From NCBI GenBank assembly GCA_963931925.1, contig OZ007580.1:7818134-7882133 (forward strand): a stretch of DNA of 64,000 nt. The letters run 5' to 3'. The stretch is from Onchidella celtica. Taxonomy: Eukaryota > Mollusca > Gastropoda > Systellommatophora > Onchidiidae. Position 1 is the stretch's first letter. Each line of letters opens with the position of its first letter. The position numbers and the translations under genes are program-made. The notes under the pieces were generated by a model. It was not told the origin of the DNA and ran no database searches. It saw only the letters and a program-made list of their open reading frames with translations. Shown in pieces: positions 13,101-25,100 of this stretch.

Positions 13101-16100
13101 TGGTATATAGTTTAAGTTTCTTAATTTGTTTATAATCCTTGTTCCCATCTTTACATTTAAGCCTGTTTCTATAATTCATCGAGGGAGAGCTGACAGTGAA
13201 GGCAAAACATCATCTTTGCTGGCAGAATTGATTCAAGCAGCAGGAATCATGCCATCTGATGGTGTTGTGGAAACAGCAGGTTGGGACTGGAATTATATCA
13301 GTTTTATCAGTTGATTTGATAAATTCACAAGTCTTTTAACATTTTTGGAAAACGGGGATAAATCTCGGGCAAAATTGTCAGCATATGAAGTGTCTTTGCC
13401 TGGACAGAGGCAGTGGATGTTTATTTCTGTGGGGTTTTGAAGTTTGTGCTGTAAGATCTGACTGTGTAGATTATGGTGAAATTATGTGGCACTATGTCAG
13501 GAGCAAGAATCAAATGATGACTAGGCAGTCTGTCTTTCCCCCAACAATCTTTGTTTAATGCTTATATAAGAATCTGTTTTATCGATAACACAGTTTTTGG
13601 ATGACCAGCTTAATGTCTAATGTATTATGTCTTGTGTTTACACTAAGTGAAAGAAAAAACATCTTTGAGCTATATCGAAATTTCAAACTAGATGGTGGTG
13701 GAGAGTTCCCATCCACATCCACAAAAGTTACCACAGGAAATGAGATAATACAAGGTTTGAGGATTATAAAATCCCATATGAAATTGCATCAACTACACAA
13801 TTAAAATTTCAGAAAAAAATACTACAAAACACTTTCCTCATACTCTCATTTTTTTCCTCATCTAGTGCAACTGATTCTTAAAGTGAAGTAAAGTCAATGC
13901 CCGGATAGGATTCAATATTTGGAGAAGTTGGCTTAGATATTAGTGTTGGAAAATCAGTGTCCACTTGAGCCGAGTATTTGGCTTTCAGCAGCAAAGCAAA
14001 AATCTGTGACCTGAATATTTGGCTTACCATAGCGAATGAGTTAATAGCTTTCGACCTTCTTTGTGTATTTTAGCTCAAGGCACCGATCCATATGATTTTG
14101 AAAACACGGAAAGCATTCCCCAAGGTTCCTCATCGGGGTCCCTTAGTACACCCACAGCCACAAGTTTTCACCCATCTCAGCCACATCAGCAGATCTCCAA
14201 GTTTACAGTGCAACAGCGCCTTCCGTCAGATGCTGATGATGGTGGTACTGAAGAGGAAATTGCTGGATTTGCTGTTCAGACAGAAGAGACAAGGTTGTAT
14301 ATCAAATACTAAAACTGCTTTTGATTTATATAGCAACATTGAAACAATTTGAACTGTGAATCAGCACTTTATTTTGATTTTGAAACATGATGGATTTCCT
14401 TTGTGAGATCCAGACAGAAATGAGCAGTTCTTGTAAGTAGGACAGGAAACTGTGCCAGTATGTTCTAAGTTAAAAAAACCTTTTTATTGACAATCTTGGG
14501 TTTATGTATGTTGCTACATTCTTAGCAGTTAAAGAACAGATGGAGATATAAATGTTAAAGAAATTACAAAAGTTTACACGAAGGACAGAGTGTGCAAGAG
14601 AGCTGTGTTCTTTAATATTAATTTCATTCCATTCACATTTTATTTTATCAGCGACTTGAGATTGCAAGGTAGTGTGAGTAATGATTTTGAAAGAATTTTT
14701 TTAGGTTTTGTCCACAATTTATTTGACTGCACATTGCAAGGAGATATTTACTCATGGATATCATTTTTCTTCCATCATATTCAGAGAGAGTCAAGACAGT
14801 GATTCCAGAACAGAACAAGTTATTACTCTTGGTAAGCTCCATCACAGTGAAAGAAAGCCTTCTAAATAAATTTATCTCCTACTGCAGTTGTATCTCAAAC
14901 TTTCATAGGGGAAGCCGTCCAGGAAATTGTCTTCAATCCACCGGAGAGAATATTTATTGATTTGGTTTTTTGCAAATCACTGACAAACAGAAACATTTAT
15001 TTGTTACATCTTGCTGTAATGGAACTAGAGGGTGAACATGTAATCACCTAAAACTTCATGACTACATGATTAAAAAATTATGAAATTTTGTTTAGTGCTT
15101 CAATTTCTTACAATATGTTACGTGGACACTCCCATTTGATCAGAATTCAGACTTTAATAGTATTTATTCACCATTTTTTTAAATTGCAAACTAACATGCA
15201 TTTTCGTCAAGGAAAATAAAAAAGTGTGATCGGAAATTGCATTCTGCGTTTCTCTTTACATGTTACTGCGCCCCAAGTCAACTTTATCACATCTGTGTTT
15301 TCTGCACGGAATGGCAGTGTAACATTTGGTTCTGTTAATCTTTGCATGGAATCCAAATACAAGTATTAATCTGACCTACATCCAGATTTACAGTTGGGTG
15401 TGGTATAAGGAATTTGCAAGATTTATCTTGCCCAAATTGGCTAGTATAAGTATATCAAGCTGAAATTTAATGTCGGCTTCTCTGTGCAAAGTAAACTAGA
15501 TTTTGAGTTTTGTCTGGCATACTGAAATGAATTAGAAGCTGTTGCGTTTGCTTGCACAAATTATCAGTTGAAATTACTATGCATCCATCATGTAGTAAAA
15601 ATATAAACTTTACTGTTACAGTTTATCAGCAAGTTTCGATCATGGACCAAAGAAAAATGATTTATCGTGGTCTTTCAGTCCCTAAACCTTTCTACTCTTT
15701 TCTGACAACATTTCACTCAGTGGTGTGGACTTAGAAAGTTAGAGTGGCAATGAGCGTATATTCAAACGTTTTTGCAAAAGCTGGAAAAATTAAATGAGAG
15801 AAAACCAACAGCTGTTTTGCATTATCATTGTATTTTGTCCACGTAATTGAAATTCTATTTATTTTGTAAGTACTTTTTATCTGTCTCATCTGCTTGTCAA
15901 TATATTAATTGATAAACTTAGTCTTTAAGCAGGAACAGAAAAAGGACCAAATTCATTGTGTCAGTACAGTAGTGTGTACATGTAATATGGGTTGTAGCTG
16001 TATTTGGTATGACTGTCCACAGAACAAGCCATGTCACTGTTGAACAAAGAAAGTGTGGACCTAACAGAATCAGAGCAACCACCAGTATCAACATCCACAT

Positions 16101-19100
16101 CTATTCTTCCATCCATCCTCACCTCATCCTCCATTCCTCCCTCTATATCACAACTCCATGGGCAGCCCAAGGTAATTAGAAAAATGCAGGTGCTTTTTAT
16201 TGCCTGCAGTCTATGTTTTGCTGTACTGACTTGCTTTCTGGCTACAGGTCATCTGAAACCTTTCACACTTGCTTTTATTCAAATTTACTACATGGTATCA
16301 ACTGAGGACATTGCTGCAGTTGTCTTGTAAAATGTTATTACCTTTTCACGGTGACATGTTTTTCCCCACCATGTGCTTAAGAATTTTTTGAAGTCTATGA
16401 ACTTATAGGTTATATGGTTGTAGTTGGACATAAGTGATATGTCAACAGTGCACTCACTCTGTCCATTTTAGTTTGAGTTTTATGGCGCATTGGCATGAGA
16501 ACGGCCATTTTGTGCCCTTCACGGCCTATTTGGGCACACTTTCTCTATGTTTTGTATTCAGAGCTGTTTAAGTTTAACATTGAATTAAATACATTCTTGT
16601 AATTGTAACACACTGGTAAAATTCTAAAAAAGTAGTTTTGTGTAGATCTGGAAAAAGTTTTGTAAACAAATGTACAAGGTATTAAATCAAGTTGTAGATC
16701 TTAGTCCATTTTAGGATGTATAGCACACTGGCACTATTGATTTTAGGACTTACGGCATAAGTGGTTACTGCAGTCATGGGGTTAAGAATGTGATTGTAAT
16801 ATTCAATGGCAATGAGTTTGTACATTGGAAGATAAAATGTAGGTCAGTTTGTGAGACTTTTGATTTAATCTGCTAAGTTTTACCACAGCTGATTAGATAA
16901 GTTGGTTCCATTCCATTTCACAGCAGTCGATAATAATATAGATTCAATCCGTTTTGTCATTCAGTGATAGCCTGTAAATAAATGAGGTGTCATTTCAGTA
17001 GCAGCTACTTTATCGGTTTCTAATACTGCACTGAGAATCATGCATGGCCTATCAGTAGAAATCTCCCGTCTGTGCTAAGACAATAGTAAGTAGGAAATGG
17101 AACTGAAGTGACTGAAAGAATTTATGGCAAGTTATTGGTGTAATCAACCTTCAAGCTTGGACTTTTGTCACTTCCATAGGTGAGCATTCTCTCTGCCACC
17201 AAGACCTTTGTCAATGAGACAAACAGGAGTGACCCTACTACAACTGTCCAGTCATCAGAGATTGGTTTGGGAGGCGTTATTGTCTCACCAGGTAAAGGTC
17301 AGAATTTTGATTCCATTACATTAGCAGATTAACCTATTTTTTGTGGAAACTCCACCTATTATCATGGGTGCCAGACCTCCGGTTTATACCGGATTTCCAG
17401 TTTCGTTATGTCTCCAAAAAATTTTTTTCTGGTTTTGCAGTTTGAAGAATTGAAAAGCACATGCACACAAAATAAAGCTAGTTAATCAAAATAGAAAAGC
17501 GCAATCGTGTGAGTTCGAGATATCGGTCTTATTTTTGTCTATTTTTAGCATTCACCGTATCTGGAGGTGTATGTTGACATGGTCTACCATCGTGTTCTGG
17601 CGATTTGCAGTTTTAGATCAAGCACTTAACATGCATCAGCTGCACTTTATCTCGCTGACAATAACGCGAACTTGATCGTGAGTGAAGGGTCACAAGACGG
17701 CGCACTGTGTCCAGTCAAGACCCCCTTGTTTCGCGTATCGTGTGAGCGAACGTAGCCCACCATGTGTTGCGCTGACTTCGTGTGTTAAAACTGTTAGGCC
17801 TGCACCAGAATTAATGCGTTAGATGCCTGCGATGGGAGATCTACTCGCACTTTTATTGTCGATTGACGATGGATACTTTCGTTACTACTGTTCTGCAAAA
17901 ACCTATAATCTAGATCATGGTTAAGCATGCCCCCCCCCCCCCCCCCCAACCCCAGATCTGTATCGATACACGTTGCTTGGCTACATAATCATTGTAATTT
18001 TACTACTAGATCTAACCCGATGACGGATGCTTTCATTTATAAAGGCCCAAAGGGGCCCGCCTCAGATTCTCCTAGTTCTCTGTCATCAAAATCATCAGCA
18101 TAGCCGGATTTCACTGCATTCAGTCCAATAAATGGTACTCCTACATGAAGCGTGAGTGAGGCCTATAGGCCTGACACTTCTGTTATTAACCACGGAGGCC
18201 GTAAGCAGTGCGAGTCAAGCAACGGCATATTGCTAAAGCCGTGTTTTAATGTGTAGGGAAATGAAAATGTCAAAAATCCATGAAGTAGTTCTATTTCACT
18301 ACTTCATGGGTTTTTGACATTGCGGTTTCCATTTCCGAGCACATGAAAACCCAGCTTAACAGTGTTGAATTGAAAGGGAGACAAGAGGATCTATTTTATT
18401 GGCTCATGAGACACAAAACCATATCGTACATTAAAAAACATGCACAAAGCAGCAGTTGCATGTCTTGTCTGTTCAGGGTTGCCAGTTTTCCGGCTAAAGC
18501 CAGAAATCCGGCTTTTTCGGGATCTCCGGCCATTTACGCAAAATCGCCGGCCGGCCGCCGATAAAGAGCCGGAATTTTTTTTCCGGCCGTAAAAGTTTAA
18601 CTGTGACACCGGGTAAATATTTCTACTTAGCCGGAAGCGGAAGAAAACTAGGCCTAGGCCCAGCCTTTGTTTACGACCTACCCTAGTTGTTCACTGTGCG
18701 AAGTGAAGACACGCGTGGATTCTCAGGCTGTTTTTAGATCGTAGCGCGCCAGTTATAAGTATCAGTGACATCTATATTGCAGTTGGAATGGCAAAAATGG
18801 CATTTTTAGACCGGAAAGGAAGTGAGCTTTTGCTGCAAAAGTTGGATGAGAGCGTTAAGAACAAGTTTCGGTTGTCATGGCTGGAGGAGAAAGACGAGCT
18901 CGGACATTTTATGTCCGACTATATTCGAAAAATAAAGGAAGCTGGAGTTAAAAAAAACAATAAATGGGAAATTTAAGCTCAGGAGAGGCCACAATTGCAG
19001 TTTTAAAATGGCAAAATTCAAAAATTTTCAACCTCCGGGGGGGACGCCCCCCGGATCCCCCCGCCAACACACATTTTCAGGCTTTTCTTTCAGGCCCTGC

Positions 19101-22100
19101 TGGCAACCCTGTCTGTTGGCTGTTTGTGGTAGGTTTTACAAACTTATTGGAGAAGTTTTTCCACATTCAGATATAACTAGGAAATAATATGCGTCTTGTA
19201 GAACAAAAACTGCTGCGGTCACACACATATATGAACAAGGAAAGTTGTAGATGTGCACAGAATATAGTAACTGTGGTACATTATTGTGGCATGTAAAGTG
19301 TTTTGTTCTCCGATGTTTAAAATTTGCATTTATACGGCATTGGTGTACGCGCTTTAGGTATCATTTAGTTGGAAGGTCTGTTGTTTTATCACTGTGTTGC
19401 TCGGTGCCTGCGACTTCAGGTTTGGCTGATTTTGTCAAAGTAATTTTCAGGTTTCAGATGGCTGCATTTGCTGGCACCCATGGAGTATGTATAATGCACT
19501 TGTCAGGACACAAACTGTTAAACATATTTAATTAACCTGTCCAGAATTGACAGTGTTGTGTAGCTCAACACCTCTTTTGATACTGAAGGTAGTTCAGAAA
19601 TATATCTCTTATAGTAGATGGGAATTTGAGAATTATGAAATCACAAGCAGTGGTTTAGAAAAGCCATGAATATCATAATGTGCAAGAAAGATACAGCAAA
19701 ATACCCCAAAGCAAAAAAACTGAAGATGGAGCAAACTTTGTCTGCTTAAATGGGGTGTAGTGTATATATTGACGCCATGTTTTTCGTGCTTTGCAAGCTC
19801 AGGGAAATAAGGTGAGTTGTAGCAGAACATTATTTACTTATCTGAGTGAGATAAGTGTTTGCATTTTCAGTAAATTTTTCTGGTGCCACAGAGCAATGTA
19901 GATACTTAACTTTGGTTACATGCTGTTCAATATTGTACATGTATAGTGGTGTACAGAAACAGATATGAAATAGAGCAACAGTGAGGAATAATGCTATGTT
20001 GATTAACAGATTTCAGTTAGATCAGTCCACCATGGAGAATGTGATTGTTTTCCTCTAAATTTCAGAAGAAGGTCTGAAAGAAGGACAGCTGGACACCCAG
20101 ACAGGCCTCTTCTACCAAGTCAGTTCAATGGAAAGATACGATAAACCCCAGCAACAGCCAGCAACACTTATACAACCTCCACCATCATCACTGCCATCAA
20201 CGTCCTTATCAAATAATCAAACCCAGCCAGGGCCCTCATCTTCGTCATCGTCGCTGTCCCTAACACAGCCACCTTTAGACTTACTTAGCAGTTCGTTAGC
20301 TGAAGCCCAAATCAATCTCGATCCATTCAATGATGATGAAGACTATGCTGATGATGAGGAGGGTGAGGATGAAGGGGATCAGGGTTTAGCATTTGGAGAA
20401 ATTCAAAGCCATTCTCCTGTCTCCAGTATTAGTCAGGTTGTCGGGGAAGGATCCACTGCCTCTAGACCGGGGATGGCAGAGGTTTTGAGGGAAGAAACAG
20501 GTAATTGGACGCATTTCATGTGGATTTCCTCACCTGTGTGATCTGTTGTCTTTCTCCTGTGGTATGATTATTGCTGGCTCTATCATCAAACAGCACAAGA
20601 AGGAAGGATCTTAATACAGGAAAAGAAAGAAAATTTCATTAAAAATATGTTCCTTAGACTGGCAGTTGCAGCAATAGTCATGCCACACTTTCGAGGCCCG
20701 CTGTGGCAGTCAAGACTTGAGTCATATTTGGTGGTAGACATTTTCAGAATGCGCCGTATCCGTTATGATTTGTGGCTGTATGATACAAAATTAAGAAAGT
20801 TATAGAGTTTCCTCTACCAACCTATTTTCATGCTTGGGTGTAATAAAAATAATCTGCCACGGGGGGGCCTTGCAGTACAGAAGTAATATGTCAGTGGAAG
20901 GGTTAAAATGCTTTAGTTTTAGATATAATGTTAAAAAAAACAACAAAAAAAAAAACACTTGAATTGTTGTGCTCCCTCATAATCAGTAGCAAAAAAATAA
21001 TGTTCTTTCAAGGAGTTGATAAAATATTTAGCGCCAAAAGAGTTATCATCTGCAGTTGTTGGTTTCATGATGTGGCTGGCATTGTTCACCATGGGTAAAC
21101 TGACATATGCTGGGTTTTCATGTGTATGAAAACGGAAACGTCAAAAACCCTTGAAGTAGTGAAATAGAAAGAAAGTTTTCATCACATGGAAATACTCTTT
21201 CTTTCTATTACTTGATTGATTTTTAATATTTTCATTTGAGTTTGGGTTTTATGGTTGTCACGATCACGTGCGTGAAGATGGTCACGACCACGTGTGTGAT
21301 GAGTACCTAACTTATTTACCTTTCAAACCCAGCTAACAAGCCAAGCAAGCAGACCAGCGATCAACGGACACATGGAGTGAGATTTAAATTAAACGATATT
21401 TAATTATAAATGCATGACAAAACTTATGTCAAAACATTCAACTCATGATAATCACATACATAATCACAAAAACAGAGATACTTCAAATTTACTCTTGGGG
21501 ATCATGGCTATTATCTATTCCCCTCTGTCTATAAACTTAACTACGTATACTTAATAGTCTCTGTCAACAGCTGCCCTCCTCGTTGATGCAGTTTCACTTC
21601 TCCAGAGTTCACACAATCCTTTCTAGATCTTTAACTTCGACGATAAAAGGGGAAACAGACGCCCCTGGCTTCACACAAATAAGAACACACAGTTCACACC
21701 CGCCATCGTAGATTACTTGTTCCTTGAGAGGTTCTCGACATCCCGTCCTCAAGACTCTTCAACTTGCAAACACACAGCACACCGACGGTTCACACCCGCC
21801 ATCGTAGATTCACGAGCTTCTGATGGGTTCCCATCCTATCATCAGAACTCCTCAACTTCTGGTCCCCATGGCACGACCTTCCACTGGTCGCCCGGACCGA
21901 TAAATTCTTCTTATTGGGGAATAAATGTGAACATCATGGATCCATCACACACCTAACACTTCTGGTCCCCACTGGCACGACCTTCCACTTGTCGCCCGGA
22001 CCGATAAATTCTGCGTCTTCCTTTAGGAATGAATAACTTGGGAACCTCATAGATCCCTCACATACTTAACACCCCTGGTCCCCATGGCACGACCTTCCAC

Positions 22101-25100
22101 CTGTCGCCCGAACCACTTCTCGCTGCGTCTTCCTTTAGGAACGAATAATTTGGGAACCACCTGTGTCGAGCTTCTCCTCTACTTATACTCCCGAGGTTTT
22201 TGCACACGCGACTAGTTTAAAGCGAGTCGTGTGTATCTATCCACGCTCGTCAGCAATGTTAAAAACCGTGTTTTCCCCTGCTAAGCTCACCCCCCTTAGA
22301 CTTGTGGCGCACAAGGCCACCGACCTTCCTCGTGATATTTAATCTTTCATGCTCGACAACAACTTTAAACTCCCCTTCTCCCCTACTAAGTTTACCCCCT
22401 CTATACTCGTGGCGTACAAGGTCATCAACCTTAATCGTGACATGGTGCGTCGGCATGATATTGGCCACATTGTGCCTTTCGCGGCCTATTTGGGTACACT
22501 TTCTTTATTTATGTTGCGTATTCAGAGCTGTTAAGTCTAACATAGAATTAAACACATTCATATAATTTTAACACATTGGTAAAATTCTAAAAAAGTTGTT
22601 TTGTATGGATCTGGAAGTTTTGTAAATGAGTATAAAAGTAATAGTTGTTAAATCCGTATACATGAAAAACCCAGCTTTAGGGTGCAGAAAAATGAAACTG
22701 TCAAATTTTGTTAAACTAATTATAATGGTCAGGTGATTCAGACATTGGTTATCGGGTTAGGGCCTGCTCCTTGTTTGATCATCTATTTATTCATTTGTGA
22801 ATATAAATGTCAGTCCAGTAAATTATTAATTTCCTGTTTTGACATGTTTCTCCATATATATGCTCATTGATAGTCTTGTTTGTTTGTTGACATTTAAGTC
22901 AGTTCATTCATTTTCCTTGTCCATCACTTAAGACAGTTCATTCATTTTCCTTGTCCATTTAAGCTAAGGATGGAACACGAATATTGACAGTTTCAAACCC
23001 AGCATCATCTCAGCAAGAATCCATAGTGGCCCATGGCAACTTACTAGTATCACTGCCGTCACAGATTACCAGGTCTTCATCTTTACCCTCATCCGCACCC
23101 TCAACAGTTTCATCTTCTTCATCGACTTTCCTCCCAGTACAAGAAGTGACACGCCCACCTGTAACCAAACCAGCCACCACTATCAGTTTCAGTGTCATCT
23201 CGCAAGGACAGGTAAGAGAGTATACTTTTGAGAAGCAAAGAAAAAATCTAGAGTTCCCAAGCTTGAACAGTGGAATCTAGAATCATTCAGTGGAGGGTGC
23301 AGTTGCAGCATATGCATTTATAGCAACTTAGTTATCCTCAGTGTGCTTGAAAGGGGAAAAAAACTACATTGGCACAGGTAGTTAAGGACATCATTCATAA
23401 AATTGGGGTGGGGGGGGGGGGGGGCACAAAAAATAAGCTGAAAATGTAAAGAAGAGACAGAAATGTCTTTTCTTGGTTATTTTATTCTGAGGTTTTGCAC
23501 AGTTTGCTTGAGGCAGCATTTTCCAAAAAAGGATGACTATAAAAAGGAAGAAAAAAGATATTTTTCTGGCATTCCTATTTGGTAGTGAACATTACTCAAA
23601 ACTGACTGAGGGAAAATGACCAGTGTCCTTGCATTTGAGAGATAATAATGCTGGTAAATTATTTCTGTGAAAGTTGGTCAGAGTGGTTGGAATTATCCTT
23701 TACAAAATGTTGGAGATCTGAGATGGATAAATTGACATGATTTAAAGGAATTTCAGTTGTATAATGTTCTTCTTTTTGCAAAGGCTTATATGTCACATTA
23801 TGAAAAATATTCTGGTAACATAATTTTTATAATTCTTTGCACCTTTTTTCCAAGGGGGCAAGAGCAAAATAAAGAGTTCTGAGCTAAATTCACTCTGTTA
23901 GGAGTAAGCCAGACCAAGGCTGGCATAGGCCCCAGATTGGTGGCTTTGCCACCTAATTATTATGCACCACGCTAAAACACCGCTCACTGCCTATACTGTG
24001 GCGGTATGGACAGTGAATGGTGTTTTAGTGTGATGCATAATAATAAAGTGGTGAACCACTATTCTGGGGCTTACTGCCAGTCTTAGTCTGGCTTACCCCA
24101 TAGTGTGGTAGTGACAGGTTTCAAGATAATGCGGAACATGTGGATAATTGAGATTTTGGGATGTTGAAACCAAAAAATGTGAAATTATCTTTCTCTTTTG
24201 ACATCAGCCCTCTCTGAGCCAGAAGTCCAGTCCGCAGTCGAGTGTCCTCCCTATAGCTGTTAATGTTGAATCCTCACCTTCTGTGATCACGCTGAAATTG
24301 GATGAACTACCAACTCACCAGCCAGATCAAGAGGGAGACCAGGTATGACTATAGGCATGACATCAGAGGTATCAGTGCTCAAGATCTTCTACAGATTCGT
24401 GTTTTTCTGAATTTTTTATCGCTCCCTCTATGTATTGTATACAAACACACAATTTTTTGTGTGCATGTTGCCATGTACCAGGGATGGCCAAACTTGCTTA
24501 ATGTAAGAGCCATATGTGAGCAAGCCCCACTAATCTCAACGGAAGTCGCATTGAACCAAACGGAGAAAATCGCGATGAAACACAAATATCCGATTTTTTG
24601 ACGATTTATTTTATTTTGGCTGATACCTGAAGTTCAACCATTTTTCTACATTCTGTGAAAATATTAAGTCACAAATCGGCTCTAAGTATGATAAATATTG
24701 CTTTTAATGCCTTTAATTTTGCCTTTGACATTGAATATCACAGCAATAATGGAGTTTATTGAACTCCCGGTAACCTCAAAATTAATAAACCTAATGTCAC
24801 AAAATTTTCACTGGGCATGTATCATTTATATTGGCATAGACATGCAAAATTTCAGGCCATAGGTTAATTACAAGTACCCACTGCTAGGGAGATAGTAGGT
24901 CACCCATCTTGCTGAGAGTGAAAATCGGTGATTTTCTTGGAAGTTGCTTCTGTTTTTGATCGGGGGGTAGGTGTCTTTAAAAAGCCATAACTTTGCGATA
25001 GAAGGAGCATTGCAATACTTCTTACACCAAATTAAAGATGAGATTTCATTGTTTGTGGTAATATTAATAACTCAAAACTGAAAAAATGCAACTACCGTTG

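Noticed and set aside
14907..14960. Possible EMSY exon (GEAVQEIVFNPPERIFIDL) after a TTTCATAG acceptor
   Set aside because: The donor would be the weak GTTTTT, and skipping it joins exon 13 to exon 14 in perfect phase, giving VITLEQAMSLLNK. No similarity to the EMSY family was seen.
23400..23425. G-run as a G-quadruplex regulatory element
   Set aside because: Mononucleotide runs (also at 17931, 35334, 38588 and 49230) are common in this AT-rich DNA, and nothing around them suggests a role.
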